Below, one piece after another: positions 24,737 to 33,783 of a stretch of DNA of 64,000 nt. This DNA is from Nibrella saemangeumensis (lineage in GTDB: Bacteria > Bacteroidota > Bacteroidia > Cytophagales > Spirosomataceae), in NCBI RefSeq assembly GCF_039541915.1, contig NZ_BAABHD010000005.1, positions 508,332 through 572,331 on the forward strand. The letters are read 5' to 3'. The stretch's first letter is position 1. Every line of letters begins with the position of its first letter. The notes under the pieces were generated by a model, which was given only the letters and a program-made list of their open reading frames with translations, was not told the origin of the DNA and searched no databases. A program made the translations under genes and the position numbers.

Positions 24737-25321
24737 ATGAAAAAGCAGATCTATTTTTCGCTGATGCTATTGCTGCTGGGAAGTAGTGCATGGGCACAGA
24801 AGCCGGTAATCAAGCGGCCCTTCGTTAATTATACCGAAATAGGCGGATTATTTGGCCGGGTTGCGTTTGGTCCCAGTACGGCTGAGGTAGTTGCAAATCG
24901 GCTCAACTTTACGGCGCAGACCTTCAACGGCGTTCAGTTAACCCATCAACTAGCGGTGGGCAGCACCGTTGGCATCGACTGGTACACGGCCGCGCTCCTG
25001 ATGCCCGTCAGCGCCGGTATTCGCTACGACCTCGCCCGGCATCCCCGCAAAAACGTGCGGGTATTTACCAGTGCCGATGCGGGCTACGGGTTTGCCTGGC
25101 TGCATAAGGGCTCTACCGGCTACGAAACCAAAGGCGGCTTGATGATTAGTCCGGGCATTGGCCTCAAAATGGGCCGGCCGGGTAACACAGCTTTTATAAT
25201 GTCATTGAGCTATAAGCGGCAGGAGGCTGATGTGCAGAAGCCTATTGGTTTTAACGACATCCGCCGGGAGGAACACCGCGTTTATAATCGGATTGCGTTC
25301 CGGGTAGGCGTTAGTTTTTAA
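24737..25321 (+). CDS. Small outer-membrane beta-barrel-like protein
   Basis: A 194-residue exported protein: signal peptide MKKQIYFSLMLLLLGSSAWAQ, then alternating hydrophobic/polar strands typical of a porin-like barrel (YTEIGGLFGRVAFG, NGVQLTHQLAVGSTVGIDW, VSAGIRYDLARHPRKNVRVF, ADAGYGFAWL, RIAFRVGVSF) ending in Phe, as outer-membrane barrels usually do. Start ATG 24737; an upstream TTG at 24725 is unlikely. It follows the LVIVD lipoprotein by 4 bp. Possibly a surface anchor or channel for that protein; this is inference. Confidence 0.75.
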   Translation: MKKQIYFSLMLLLLGSSAWAQKPVIKRPFVNYTEIGGLFGRVAFGPSTAEVVANRLNFTAQTFNGVQLTHQLAVGSTVGIDWYTAALLMPVSAGIRYDLARHPRKNVRVFTSADAGYGFAWLHKGSTGYETKGGLMISPGIGLKMGRPGNTAFIMSLSYKRQEADVQKPIGFNDIRREEHRVYNRIAFRVGVSF

Positions 25322-25347
25322 TTTCCACACCATACAACCTGAAAACG

Positions 25348-25378
25348 AAAAAGTCCCGGTTTGCGCCGGGACTTTTCT
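25348..25378. terminator. Bidirectional terminator between convergent genes
   Basis: AAAAGTCCCGG pairs with CCGGGACTTTT (right arm 25366-25376) around a 6-base loop, with A/T on both flanks. It separates the barrel gene from typA on the opposite strand. Confidence 0.8.
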
Positions 25379-25397
25379 ATATCTGTTCATGGCACAT

Positions 25398-27212
25398 TTA
25401 CGCCATTTCAAACTTGTTCTGCATCCGCTTACGCTCGTTCTCATCGAGGTAAATCTTCCGCATCCGAATTGATTTCGGCGTAACCTCCAGGTATTCGTCT
25501 TTCTGAATGTACTCCATAGCTTCTTCCAGTGAGAAACTGATCTTCGGCGCAATCCGGACGTTATCGTCAGAACCGGATGCCCGCATATTGGTCAGTTTCT
25601 TGGCGGTCTGAACATTCACGACAATATCATTTTGCCGGCTGTGCTCACCAATCACCTGACCGGTGTACACCTCTTCGCCCGGATCGACAAAGAATACACC
25701 ACGGTCCTGTAGTTTATCGATGGCGTAGGCCGTGGTCGGTCCGTTACCCATTGAAATCAGGGATCCATTGATACGCTCGGCAATCGTACCGCGGTAGTAA
25801 TCGTACTTTTTGAACCGGTGGCTCATGATGGCCTCCCCGAAGGTAGCCGTCAGTACGTTGGAACGCAAGCCAATCAGACCCCGCGACGGAATCTCAAACT
25901 CCAGGTGCTGCAGGTCTCCCTTCGGCTCCATAATCAGCAGTTCGCCTTTCTTCTGCGTAGCCAGTTCAATTACCTTACCGGCTGTTTCTTCTGGTACGTC
26001 TACCACCAGCGTTTCAATCGGCTCCAGCTTCTGGCCATCTTCATCCTCTTTGAACAACACCTGCGGCTGACCAACCTGTAGTTCGTAGCCTTCGCGACGC
26101 ATGGTCTCGATCAGAATAGACAAGTGCAGAATACCCCGGCCATAGACCAGGAAGCGGTCTTCGCTATCGGTATTCTCGACGCGCAGGGCCAGGTTCTTTT
26201 CAATTTCTTTGTACAACCGGTCGCGCAGGTGACGCGAGGTAACGAATTTACCTTCCTTGCCGAAGAACGGTGAGTTGTTAATGGTAAACAACATGTTCAT
26301 CGTCGGCTCATCCACCGAAATACGGGTCAGCGCTTCCGGATTGTCTATATCGGTCAGCGTGTCGCCAATTTCAAAATCTTCCAGACCGGTTACGGCACAA
26401 ATGTCGCCCGAGTTTACCTCAGCCACTTTAACTTTACCGAGGCCTTCGAATACCTGCAGTTCTTTAATACGGACTTTTTTGATGGAACCGTCGCTTTTTA
26501 CCAGTGCCATATTACCCCCTTCGCGCAGGGTACCGCGATGCACCCGACCAATGGCAATCCGGCCGACGAAGGACGAAAAGTCAAGCGAGGTAATCTGCAT
26601 CTGCGGCTCACCTTCATTAACCGGCGCAGGTGGAATATGATCGACAATCGTGTCGAGCAGGAACGTGATGTTATCGGTTGGATTTTTCCAGTCAGGACCC
26701 ATCCAGCCCTGCTTCGAGGAACCAAATACGGTTACGAAGTCAAGCTGGTCTTCGGTAGCGCCGAGGTTGAACATCAGATCAAAGACCTGCTCATGTACCT
26801 CGTCGGGACGGCAGTTTTCTTTGTCTACCTTGTTTACCACCAACACCGGCTTCAGGCCCAATTGCAGGGCCTTGCTCAGTACAAAGCGGGTCTGCGGCAT
26901 GGGGCCTTCAAAGGCATCGACGAGCAGCAATACGCCATCGGCCATTTTCAATACACGTTCTACCTCACCGCCGAAATCGGAGTGGCCCGGTGTATCGATG
27001 ATATTAATTTTCACATCCTTGTAACGGACGGACACGTTTTTCGAAACAATGGTAATACCCCGCTCCCGCTCCAAATCGTTATTGTCGAGAATCAGGTCAC
27101 CAAATTCCTGATTTTCCCGAAAGATTTTTGAGGCATGGATAATTTTATCGACCAGCGTAGTTTTGCCGTGGTCAACGTGCGCAATAATGGCTATGTTGCG
27201 GATTGATTGCAT
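25398..27212 (-). CDS. typA: TypA/BipA translational GTPase
   Basis: A 604-residue ribosome-associated GTPase that helps large-subunit assembly, especially under stress or cold. The G1 loop is AHVDHGKTT (11-19), G3 is DTPGH with the following SDFGGEVERVLKM, and G4 is NKVDKEN. EF-G-like domains II, III and V follow, and the TypA-specific C-terminal domain includes RGLIGLRSNVLTATFGEAIM. Length and domain order are normal. The gene is monocistronic with a good -7 box about 95 bp upstream. Confidence 0.97.
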   Translation of the reverse strand: MQSIRNIAIIAHVDHGKTTLVDKIIHASKIFRENQEFGDLILDNNDLERERGITIVSKNVSVRYKDVKINIIDTPGHSDFGGEVERVLKMADGVLLLVDAFEGPMPQTRFVLSKALQLGLKPVLVVNKVDKENCRPDEVHEQVFDLMFNLGATEDQLDFVTVFGSSKQGWMGPDWKNPTDNITFLLDTIVDHIPPAPVNEGEPQMQITSLDFSSFVGRIAIGRVHRGTLREGGNMALVKSDGSIKKVRIKELQVFEGLGKVKVAEVNSGDICAVTGLEDFEIGDTLTDIDNPEALTRISVDEPTMNMLFTINNSPFFGKEGKFVTSRHLRDRLYKEIEKNLALRVENTDSEDRFLVYGRGILHLSILIETMRREGYELQVGQPQVLFKEDEDGQKLEPIETLVVDVPEETAGKVIELATQKKGELLIMEPKGDLQHLEFEIPSRGLIGLRSNVLTATFGEAIMSHRFKKYDYYRGTIAERINGSLISMGNGPTTAYAIDKLQDRGVFFVDPGEEVYTGQVIGEHSRQNDIVVNVQTAKKLTNMRASGSDDNVRIAPKISFSLEEAMEYIQKDEYLEVTPKSIRMRKIYLDENERKRMQNKFEMA

Positions 27213-27307
27213 ATAGTCTTAACCTTGATTATTCTGATACTATCTGATTAACAGGATTTTTTGAAATAAGGTTGACTCACTAAAGTCTAAATCAGACAAT
27301 CAGGGTG

Positions 27308-27315
27308 CAAAGGTA
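27308..27315 (-). promoter_or_regulatory. -7 box for typA
   Basis: The minus strand reads TACCTTTG, a perfect TAnnTTTG and identical to the his leader box. It implies a 5' untranslated region of roughly 90 bases. The -33 position is weak. Confidence 0.55.
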
Positions 27316-27448
27316 CGAAATTTTACGCTGAAACACAGATTTTTACAAGTTATAGCTGTGTTAAATTATAGTTAAAGCCATCTACTCTCTACATAGTACA
27401 ATTTAAATATTGAATACCAGTATACAAAGGCACCGTTTACAAACTGAT

Positions 27449-27481
27449 TTTGCTTTTCCTCTGCAAAAAACCGTACCTTTC
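27449..27481 (+). promoter_or_regulatory. Promoter of the S9 peptidase gene
   Basis: TTTG at 27449-27452 and TACCTTTC at 27474-27481 are 21 bases apart, one mismatch from the Bacteroidota consensus. The predicted start is about 15-20 bases before the ATG at 27505. Confidence 0.6.
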
Positions 27482-27504
27482 TTTCCTCACAAATCCTAAA
27501 AACC

Positions 27505-29418
27505 ATGAAAGCTATCTCATTTGTTCTCAGGTTATTACTATTCATACTGCTAGCCTGCACCGTACTGTACACACACGGAAACCCACCTCAGAATCCTCCC
27601 AAAAAGTACACCATTGAACAGTTCATGAAAACCATTCGGATTGGTGGAGCCGATTTCTCGCCTAATGAGCAAACGGTGGTTTTTCATAGCAACCAAAGTG
27701 GCGTGTTTAACCTATACGAATTGCCATTTTCGGGCGGCACTCCTAAACAGCTTACCTTCTCAAAAGACAATGCCATTTTCTCGCTCGGCTACCTGCCGGA
27801 TGGCCGGATCCTGTATTCCAGCGACCAGGGCGGTAACGAATTAACCCACATCTTTATCCGCAACACCGACGGGACGACCAAAGACCTGACTCCTAACGCA
27901 AAAGCCAAGTATCAGTTTGCCGGTCTGAGCCACGATAAAAAGAGCTTCTTTTATAACAGCAACGAACGAAACAAAGCGGCTTTTGATGTTTATGAAATGC
28001 CGCTTGCAACTCTTACACCCAATATGATTTTTGAGAACCCCGGCGGGTTTTTCCCCGGTGATGTCTCGCCCGACCGCCGGTACATCGCGTTGGCGAAGCC
28101 CAGCACCACCACGAACAGCGACGTTTACCTCTACGACACGAAAACAAAGCAAACGAAACTACTCACAGAGCACCAGGGCGAAATTGCCAACCATCCAGGT
28201 GAGTTTACCAAGGACAGCCGGAAACTGCTTATATCAACCGACGAAGGCAGCGAATTCAGTTACACCAAGGCATACGACCTGGCAACGGGCAAGGCTGATA
28301 TAGTAGACAAGGCCGACTGGGATATAAACGGAGTCGGATTATCCCGGTCCGGTAAATACCGCGTAGTCTACATTAACAAAGATGCCCGCACCGATTTAAA
28401 ACTAATAGACACGCAAACGGGTGGTTCGGTAAAATTACCGGCTCTCCCCGGCGGTGATCTTACGGGCGTAAACATTGCCGATAGCGAAACCCGAATGCTG
28501 TTTTACGTAAACAGTTCCAAAGAGCCCACCGCGCTGTATTCCTACGACTTTAAGACCGGGAAGATGACATCGTTGATTAAAACGCTGAATCCGGAAATTA
28601 ACCAGGAGGACCTCGTATCGGGTGAAGTGATTCGGTACAAATCGTTTGACGGCCTGGAGATCCCTGCCCTGTTGTATAAGCCAAAGGATATTTCTACGGG
28701 CGAAAAAAGGGCGGCTATGTTGCTTATTCACGGTGGCCCCGGTGGACAAACCCGGCTGAATTATTCACCTTTGGTCCAGTATTTGGTCAATCATGGCTAC
28801 GTCATTCTGGCCGTCAACAACCGGGGCAGCTCAGGATACGGCAAGACGTTTTATGCCGCCGACGACCGGAAGCACGGCGATGCAGACCTGCGCGACTGCG
28901 TAGAATCCAAGAAGTTCCTGACGGCAACGGGTTATGTCGATCCCGCTAAGATCGGCATCATGGGCGGGAGCTACGGCGGTTACATGACGCTGGCGGGTCT
29001 GGCGTTTACGCCGGATGAATTTGCCGTAGGCGTTGATATTTTTGGCGTGGCCAACTGGCTGCGTACCCTCAATAGTATGCCGGCCTGGTGGGGACCGCAA
29101 CGAGAAGCTATGTTTAAGGAACTTGGGAATCCGGCCACTGACTCAACTGCCTTGTACAATAAATCACCGCTGTTTTTCACCCACAAAATCAAAAAGCCGT
29201 TGCTGGTGATTCAGGGAGCCAATGACCCACGGGTACTTAAAGTAGAATCAGACGAGATTGTAGCGGGCGTAAAGAAAAATGGGGTTCCGGTGGAGTATAT
29301 CGTCTTCCCGAACGAAGGCCACGGTTTCGTCAACAAGGACAACGAGATTACCGCGAATAAAGCCATCAAAGACTTCCTGGATAAATACCTGATCGGCGCG
29401 CAGACAGCGTCGAGATAA
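27505..29418 (+). CDS. S9 family prolyl-oligopeptidase-type peptidase
   Basis: A 637-residue exported serine peptidase of the DPP-IV/acylaminoacyl-peptidase type. The N-terminal hydrophobic segment (LLLFILLACTVLYTH) is a signal peptide or lipoprotein-like signal. Residues ~45-370 form a TolB/WD40-like propeller (GADFSPNEQTVVF, ISLGYLPDGRILYSS-like repeats). The alpha/beta-hydrolase domain follows with oxyanion-hole region HGGPGGQT, nucleophile S489 in GGSYGGYM, D574 in GANDPRV and H606 in EGHGF. The triad is complete. It probably cleaves peptides in the periplasm as part of peptide nutrition. It stands alone with its own promoter. Confidence 0.93.
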   Translation: MKAISFVLRLLLFILLACTVLYTHGNPPQNPPKKYTIEQFMKTIRIGGADFSPNEQTVVFHSNQSGVFNLYELPFSGGTPKQLTFSKDNAIFSLGYLPDGRILYSSDQGGNELTHIFIRNTDGTTKDLTPNAKAKYQFAGLSHDKKSFFYNSNERNKAAFDVYEMPLATLTPNMIFENPGGFFPGDVSPDRRYIALAKPSTTTNSDVYLYDTKTKQTKLLTEHQGEIANHPGEFTKDSRKLLISTDEGSEFSYTKAYDLATGKADIVDKADWDINGVGLSRSGKYRVVYINKDARTDLKLIDTQTGGSVKLPALPGGDLTGVNIADSETRMLFYVNSSKEPTALYSYDFKTGKMTSLIKTLNPEINQEDLVSGEVIRYKSFDGLEIPALLYKPKDISTGEKRAAMLLIHGGPGGQTRLNYSPLVQYLVNHGYVILAVNNRGSSGYGKTFYAADDRKHGDADLRDCVESKKFLTATGYVDPAKIGIMGGSYGGYMTLAGLAFTPDEFAVGVDIFGVANWLRTLNSMPAWWGPQREAMFKELGNPATDSTALYNKSPLFFTHKIKKPLLVIQGANDPRVLKVESDEIVAGVKKNGVPVEYIVFPNEGHGFVNKDNEITANKAIKDFLDKYLIGAQTASR

Positions 29419-29436
29419 GGTCTGTTTCAGATCTAA

Positions 29437-29500
29437 AGTTCCAAGTTTCAGGTTCCATGTTAGCCTTCATGAGTTGACATGATACCTGAAACTTGGAACT
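29437..29500. repeat. Intergenic inverted repeat with 7-bp internal period
   Basis: A 17-bp arm (29437-29453) is perfectly complementary to 29484-29500 across a 30-base loop. The left arm reads as 7-bp units (GTTCCAA, GTTTCAG, GTTCCAT). It lies directly after the S9 peptidase stop and before the small basic gene on the other strand. There is no T-run, so it is not an ordinary terminator. Confidence 0.7.
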
Positions 29501-29511
29501 AGAAACAATAT

Positions 29512-29742
29512 TTAATGATTCGGGCAGCCGCAGGGGCTTTTCTTCCGGAACAGACCGGTACCAAATAAGCCGCCTTTTTTGGCCCGGTAGCCTTTACGTT
29601 TCTTTTTAAATATGCCAGAAGCCTGCTCGACTTTCTTTTCAGTAGCGATCGACGCTGCGGCAGCCGATGCTGCCGCTTGTACTGGTGCCTCCAATTGCAC
29701 CAGTAATGCGACAACCAGTAACCCTATAGCTTTCTTTTTCAT
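29512..29742 (-). CDS. Small exported basic protein
   Basis: A 76-residue protein from the ATG at 29742: signal peptide MKKKAIGLLVVALLVQLEAPVQA, an Ala-rich spacer, then a strongly basic tail (FKKKRKGYRAKKGG) and a Cys/Pro-rich end (RKKSPCGCPNH). The mature protein would be ~53 residues with about a third Lys/Arg. I do not recognise it. Cationic exported peptides can bind nucleic acids, LPS or acidic polysaccharide, but nothing here decides. A small translated gene is supported mainly by the clean signal-peptide architecture. Confidence 0.55.
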   Translation of the reverse strand: MKKKAIGLLVVALLVQLEAPVQAAASAAAASIATEKKVEQASGIFKKKRKGYRAKKGGLFGTGLFRKKSPCGCPNH

Positions 29743-29811
29743 AACCGTCCTATGCTGTATAGACTCTAAACGATTTTTCTGGAGAATTGGTACCAGCAAC
29801 CCGCCAACAAT

Positions 29812-31014
29812 TTACCCATTTTTACTGATAACCGTCTCTCCGTGTGGGGTATGAATAAATTTCTTTTCGGCCGTTTTGAATTTCAGCAGCGAACAGATCA
29901 TGCGGAAAACCAGCCGGGGAAACGTAAACACATCGCGGAAGGAGAGTTTTTCCCACAGATAGCCCGGTATGGAGATCAGCAGCGTTACGGCCAGAATTCC
30001 TAACAGACTACCCATACCAAGCAGAACAGCCTGAAATCCGGTGACCAGCCCTACCAGCACCCCAAAGCATAGCGTAGCCAGCAGCAGTGTCCGGGGTAGT
30101 ATCAGCGCTTTAATGAAACCATTGGCGGCATCCCAGCGACCTTGCAGCAGTTGCCGGATACCGGTCGGGTAATAGAACTTCAGGAACTGAATCTGGGCCG
30201 CAATCCAGCGGGTGCGCTGCCGCTCAAAAACCTCCAGGTTCTGCACCTTCTCATCGTATATATAAGCCTTAGGCAGATAAGCAATTTTGATTCCTTCCAG
30301 CATGAGCAGCATTTCCAGTTCTTTGTCATAGCCCCCAACCGTCCGCAACCGGGTCATGGCCCGCTTCATCCTTTCGGGTTCAAACGCCATACCGGAGCCA
30401 ATCAGCGAAGCCGATAACCCCAGCGCCCGCTGCCCCGCCCGAAACAAATGATTATTCACCTCCTCATTCATGGCATCGAACACGGCAACCCCAGTATTGG
30501 TATTCTTGGCTACCCGATGCCCCTGCACCGCCCGCCAGCCGCTATCGAACGCCAGATTTACCTGCTGCAAAAAGTCGGGAGCCATGTGATTGTCGGCATC
30601 TGATACCACCACCACCTCATACCGGTTTTCAGGTAGCAGATTCAGCGCCTGCGTCAGTGATTTCTGAACGGTAGATTGTTCAAACTGCACCTCCAGCACC
30701 TGTACCGGGTAGTGCCTCAGCGTTTCCAGCGTTTCCGGTTTGAAGGAATCAGCAATAACGTAGATGTCATAAGCGTCCGACGGATACTGCTGCCGGAGAT
30801 TAGCCTGAACGGAGTCAATAATAACGGTATCTTCCTTATAGGCCGGAATCAGCACGGCGATGCGCCGGAAACGGACCGGCTGCCGACCAGCCGGAATATC
30901 GGTTCTGGTTTTCAGGCGACCGGCCACTGCCAGACTAAGCAGGTAAAGAACATTGAACAGCAGATAGCTGCCGATGGGCAGCAGAATGAAATAGGCCAGT
31001 AAACTATTGATCAT
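29812..31014 (-). CDS. Membrane-anchored family 2 glycosyltransferase
   Basis: A 400-residue processive-type GT2. An N-terminal membrane helix (about 3-30) precedes the GT-A domain: IAVLIPAYKEDTVI, the nucleotide-sugar/metal motif VVVSDADNHM, and the acceptor motif QRTRWIAAQ (QxxRW, as in hyaluronan and cellulose synthases). Two or three membrane helices follow (about 310-370). The QxxRW motif indicates a polymerising or lipid-linked transferase. It faces away from the exopolysaccharide cluster and ends near the small basic gene; it might be an outlying member. Donor and product cannot be told. Confidence 0.87.
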   Translation of the reverse strand: MINSLLAYFILLPIGSYLLFNVLYLLSLAVAGRLKTRTDIPAGRQPVRFRRIAVLIPAYKEDTVIIDSVQANLRQQYPSDAYDIYVIADSFKPETLETLRHYPVQVLEVQFEQSTVQKSLTQALNLLPENRYEVVVVSDADNHMAPDFLQQVNLAFDSGWRAVQGHRVAKNTNTGVAVFDAMNEEVNNHLFRAGQRALGLSASLIGSGMAFEPERMKRAMTRLRTVGGYDKELEMLLMLEGIKIAYLPKAYIYDEKVQNLEVFERQRTRWIAAQIQFLKFYYPTGIRQLLQGRWDAANGFIKALILPRTLLLATLCFGVLVGLVTGFQAVLLGMGSLLGILAVTLLISIPGYLWEKLSFRDVFTFPRLVFRMICSLLKFKTAEKKFIHTPHGETVISKNG

Positions 31015-31118
31015 TAGCGAGCAAGGTCAATTGAAGGCATTCCGGGCCATAAACTACCTCTTCCTTTTGGGAAGGGTGTTGGTTAATAAGATTATGGCCG
31101 GTTGCCGGGATAACTTAT

Positions 31119-31126
31119 CAAAGATA
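31119..31126 (-). promoter_or_regulatory. Candidate -7 box for the membrane GT2 gene
   Basis: The minus strand reads TATCTTTG, a perfect TAnnTTTG, about 105 bases upstream of the GT2 start. The -33 region is not convincing. Confidence 0.4.
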
Positions 31127-31220
31127 TTGATGATCGAAGCAATCTGGCCGAACTTGCCAGCGAATTGCGTCCAATTCTATTTTGCGGTCACCTGATTCTG
31201 CCGAATGCAAACGAGATGCT

Positions 31221-33518
31221 ATGGCTAATCTATACCTCGCTCTAGGGAAAGTCGTGCCGGGTCTGCTGCTCCTGGCAGCTTCCTTTGTGGCATATACCAA
31301 CATAGCAGGGTGGTATTCCCCCACCGCAACGCAGACGGCGACGAACAAGATCCCGGTTGATTTCAGACGCTGGTATCAGCTTAACACCAATACCAACAGT
31401 CTGGAGGCTTTCTTCGATGGGCGCACTGATTCGGGCCTTGAAATTAGAGGAACCCGCATACTGGAAAATTACGAGGCCTATTATCCGCTTCAGGATGGTG
31501 AGGAGATTACCCTCACCGCCGTTAAATTTTTCAGCAACAATGTATCGGGCGAAGGGAGCAGTGATCCTAAAAAGCCTCTGACGCTGTCGATCATCGATGC
31601 GCAATGGCAGCGTATCCCCGTCGCTTCGTTCACAGGGAGCGCCTACGGCTGGGTTGGTTCTAACCCCGAACAACCGAATACCATTGACCTGAAAACACCC
31701 ATCAGTGGTGCCCGTTACCTGGTGCTGAACCTGTGGGACACGTACCCGACCGAAATCGAACTATACGGTACGTATAAGGCACCCGCTAACCAGCCTACAC
31801 CCGCTCCGGTTAAACCGGTGAAGCTGGGGGATATGTTCGGCGTGAACGTCTACGAGTGGAATTTCCAGAATGGGGATACACCCTGGCAACTCAACGAAGC
31901 CAAAGTGCAGGTAGTGAGAAATTTTACGGGTATCCGGCATTACATGGATTGGGACCGCATTGAAACCATTGAAGGCCGGTACGCCTTTAGTCCGACCCAG
32001 AGCGGTGGCTGGCATTACGATGCCATCTACGAGCGCTGCAAAGCGGAAGGCGTCACCGTGCTGGCCTGTCTGAAAACGATACCACAATGGCTGATGAATA
32101 CTTACCCCCCCGACCAGCGCGATGCTGATAATGTGCCAGTGCGCTACGGCAAAGACTTTGCCGATCCCCGCTCTTACATCGAGCAGGCTAAAGTGGGCTT
32201 CCAGTATATCGCCCGCTACGGCAGCAATCCCAACGTAAACCCCAGCCTGCTGACGCTGGGTAACAACAATGAAGTTAAAGTGGGCATGGGCGTAGTCAGG
32301 TACATTGAGTGCGATAATGAGCGGGATAAGTGGTGGGAAGGCCGCCGGGCCTATCAGACGGCCCGCGAATATGCCGCTAACCTGTCGGCTTTTTATGATG
32401 GCCACCAAAATACCATGGGACCGGGTGTAGGCGTCAAAAACGCCGACCCTTCGGTGCAGGTGGTCATCGCGGGTATCTGCACCAGTAAGGATTATGTGCG
32501 GGGGATGATCGACTGGTGCAAAGAGCACCGGGGTTACCGACCTGACGGCAGCGTGAATGTCTGCTGGGATGTGGTTAACTACCATTATTACATCTTCAAC
32601 GAGCAGGCAAAACGCGGCTCGGCTCCGGAAGTATCACGGGCAGCCGCCGATGCCAGAGGGTATGTGCAACTGGCCCACGAACAACTTAAGGGTATGCCGG
32701 TGTGGATTACCGAAGCCGGCTATGATGTTCACCAGAGCAGCCCGCTCAAGGCCATTCCCATCGGCGGCAAACCGGCACTGGTATCCCATGCCGACTGGAT
32801 TCTGCGCACGGCCCTGCTATATGCCCGCTCCGGCATCGATAAGCTTTTCTTCTACCAGCTTTATGACGACAATCAATCAGGTGGACAATACGCCACATCG
32901 GGATTGGCCGACGAAGCGACGCTGCGTCGGCGGCCTGCTGCCGATTACCTGTACCAGGTCGACCGACAATTTGGGGAGTATCGGTATCAGCAGACAATCT
33001 GGAATACACCTCTTGTAGATCGGTACGAACACAGCGGCCAGTCGATGTACATGCTGGTGGTCCCGGAGGAAAAAGGCCATACCGAGCCATACCTGCTGAA
33101 TCTGGGAAACGCCGGCCGTGCCCGGATCTACAGGCCCAAAGCAGGCAGCGACGCCCTGGAAGAGCAGGAGGTTCGTACGCAACAGGGAAAACTAAAGATT
33201 ACAGTCACCGAAACCCCCGTTTTTGTGGTACCCGTACCGGAAGACAAGGCCGACCTGACGCTCAAATCGCTCCAGGTCTTTCCAAATCCAGTTACGCACG
33301 CGTTGTCGCTGGTGCTGAATAATGCCAGCCGCGAGCCCGTTAAGGTTCATATCTACGACTCCAGTCTGGGCCGGCTGCACCGACAGGCGAGTTTTCCAAA
33401 AACATCTCCTGTTCTGTCGGGCACTCTTGATATGTCGACGCTGCCGGCCGGGGTTTATTTACTGGAGATTACCCAGGGGTCGGAAAAGATAGTACAAAAA
33501 ATAGTAAAGCAGCCTTAG
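31221..33518 (+). CDS. Secreted clan GH-A glycoside hydrolase with T9SS sorting domain (simple form)
   Basis: A 765-residue exported enzyme, start ATG 31221. An N-terminal hydrophobic segment (about 8-27) is followed by a discoidin-like beta-sandwich (~40-190: RRWYQLNTNTNSLEAFFDG to EIELYGTYK). A TIM-barrel catalytic domain (~205-560) opens with MFGVNVYEWNF. The putative acid/base is E367 in IECDNERDKWW and the nucleophile E498 in VWITEAGYDVH, 131 residues apart, the clan GH-A layout. The last ~80 residues are a T9SS type A sorting domain (LQVFPNPV... LPAGVYLLEI). Two giant paralogues lie at the right end of the window. GH family and substrate cannot be fixed by eye; the adjoining exopolysaccharide cluster suggests a matrix polysaccharide. 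Confidence 0.85.
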   Translation: MANLYLALGKVVPGLLLLAASFVAYTNIAGWYSPTATQTATNKIPVDFRRWYQLNTNTNSLEAFFDGRTDSGLEIRGTRILENYEAYYPLQDGEEITLTAVKFFSNNVSGEGSSDPKKPLTLSIIDAQWQRIPVASFTGSAYGWVGSNPEQPNTIDLKTPISGARYLVLNLWDTYPTEIELYGTYKAPANQPTPAPVKPVKLGDMFGVNVYEWNFQNGDTPWQLNEAKVQVVRNFTGIRHYMDWDRIETIEGRYAFSPTQSGGWHYDAIYERCKAEGVTVLACLKTIPQWLMNTYPPDQRDADNVPVRYGKDFADPRSYIEQAKVGFQYIARYGSNPNVNPSLLTLGNNNEVKVGMGVVRYIECDNERDKWWEGRRAYQTAREYAANLSAFYDGHQNTMGPGVGVKNADPSVQVVIAGICTSKDYVRGMIDWCKEHRGYRPDGSVNVCWDVVNYHYYIFNEQAKRGSAPEVSRAAADARGYVQLAHEQLKGMPVWITEAGYDVHQSSPLKAIPIGGKPALVSHADWILRTALLYARSGIDKLFFYQLYDDNQSGGQYATSGLADEATLRRRPAADYLYQVDRQFGEYRYQQTIWNTPLVDRYEHSGQSMYMLVVPEEKGHTEPYLLNLGNAGRARIYRPKAGSDALEEQEVRTQQGKLKITVTETPVFVVPVPEDKADLTLKSLQVFPNPVTHALSLVLNNASREPVKVHIYDSSLGRLHRQASFPKTSPVLSGTLDMSTLPAGVYLLEITQGSEKIVQKIVKQP

Positions 33519-33783
33519 CAACTTCTTCGATGCCGGGTCAGACGCCTAGTGAGAAAACCGGGCCGACCAGTAGATAAGATTGCAACAGATTATGGCCCCG
33601 GTTCGGCCTATACGCCTGTTTGTCAATTAGGACTTTTACTATCTTGCCCCGGTGAAGACTTCTGGTTTAAACAAATGGCCGCCCAAGTGTATATGTATCC
33701 AGTACGTACAGCCAATAGTTTCCAGTAGGAAGGCACGGCTCGTCTGACGTCAGGCCTACTCAACTTCTCAACGCATCCATACT

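Noticed and set aside
33519..33783. Possible small gene between the simple hydrolase and the CHU_C protein
   Set aside because: No frame with start, signal or motif; a TTTG near 33618 has no matching -7 box at proper spacing.
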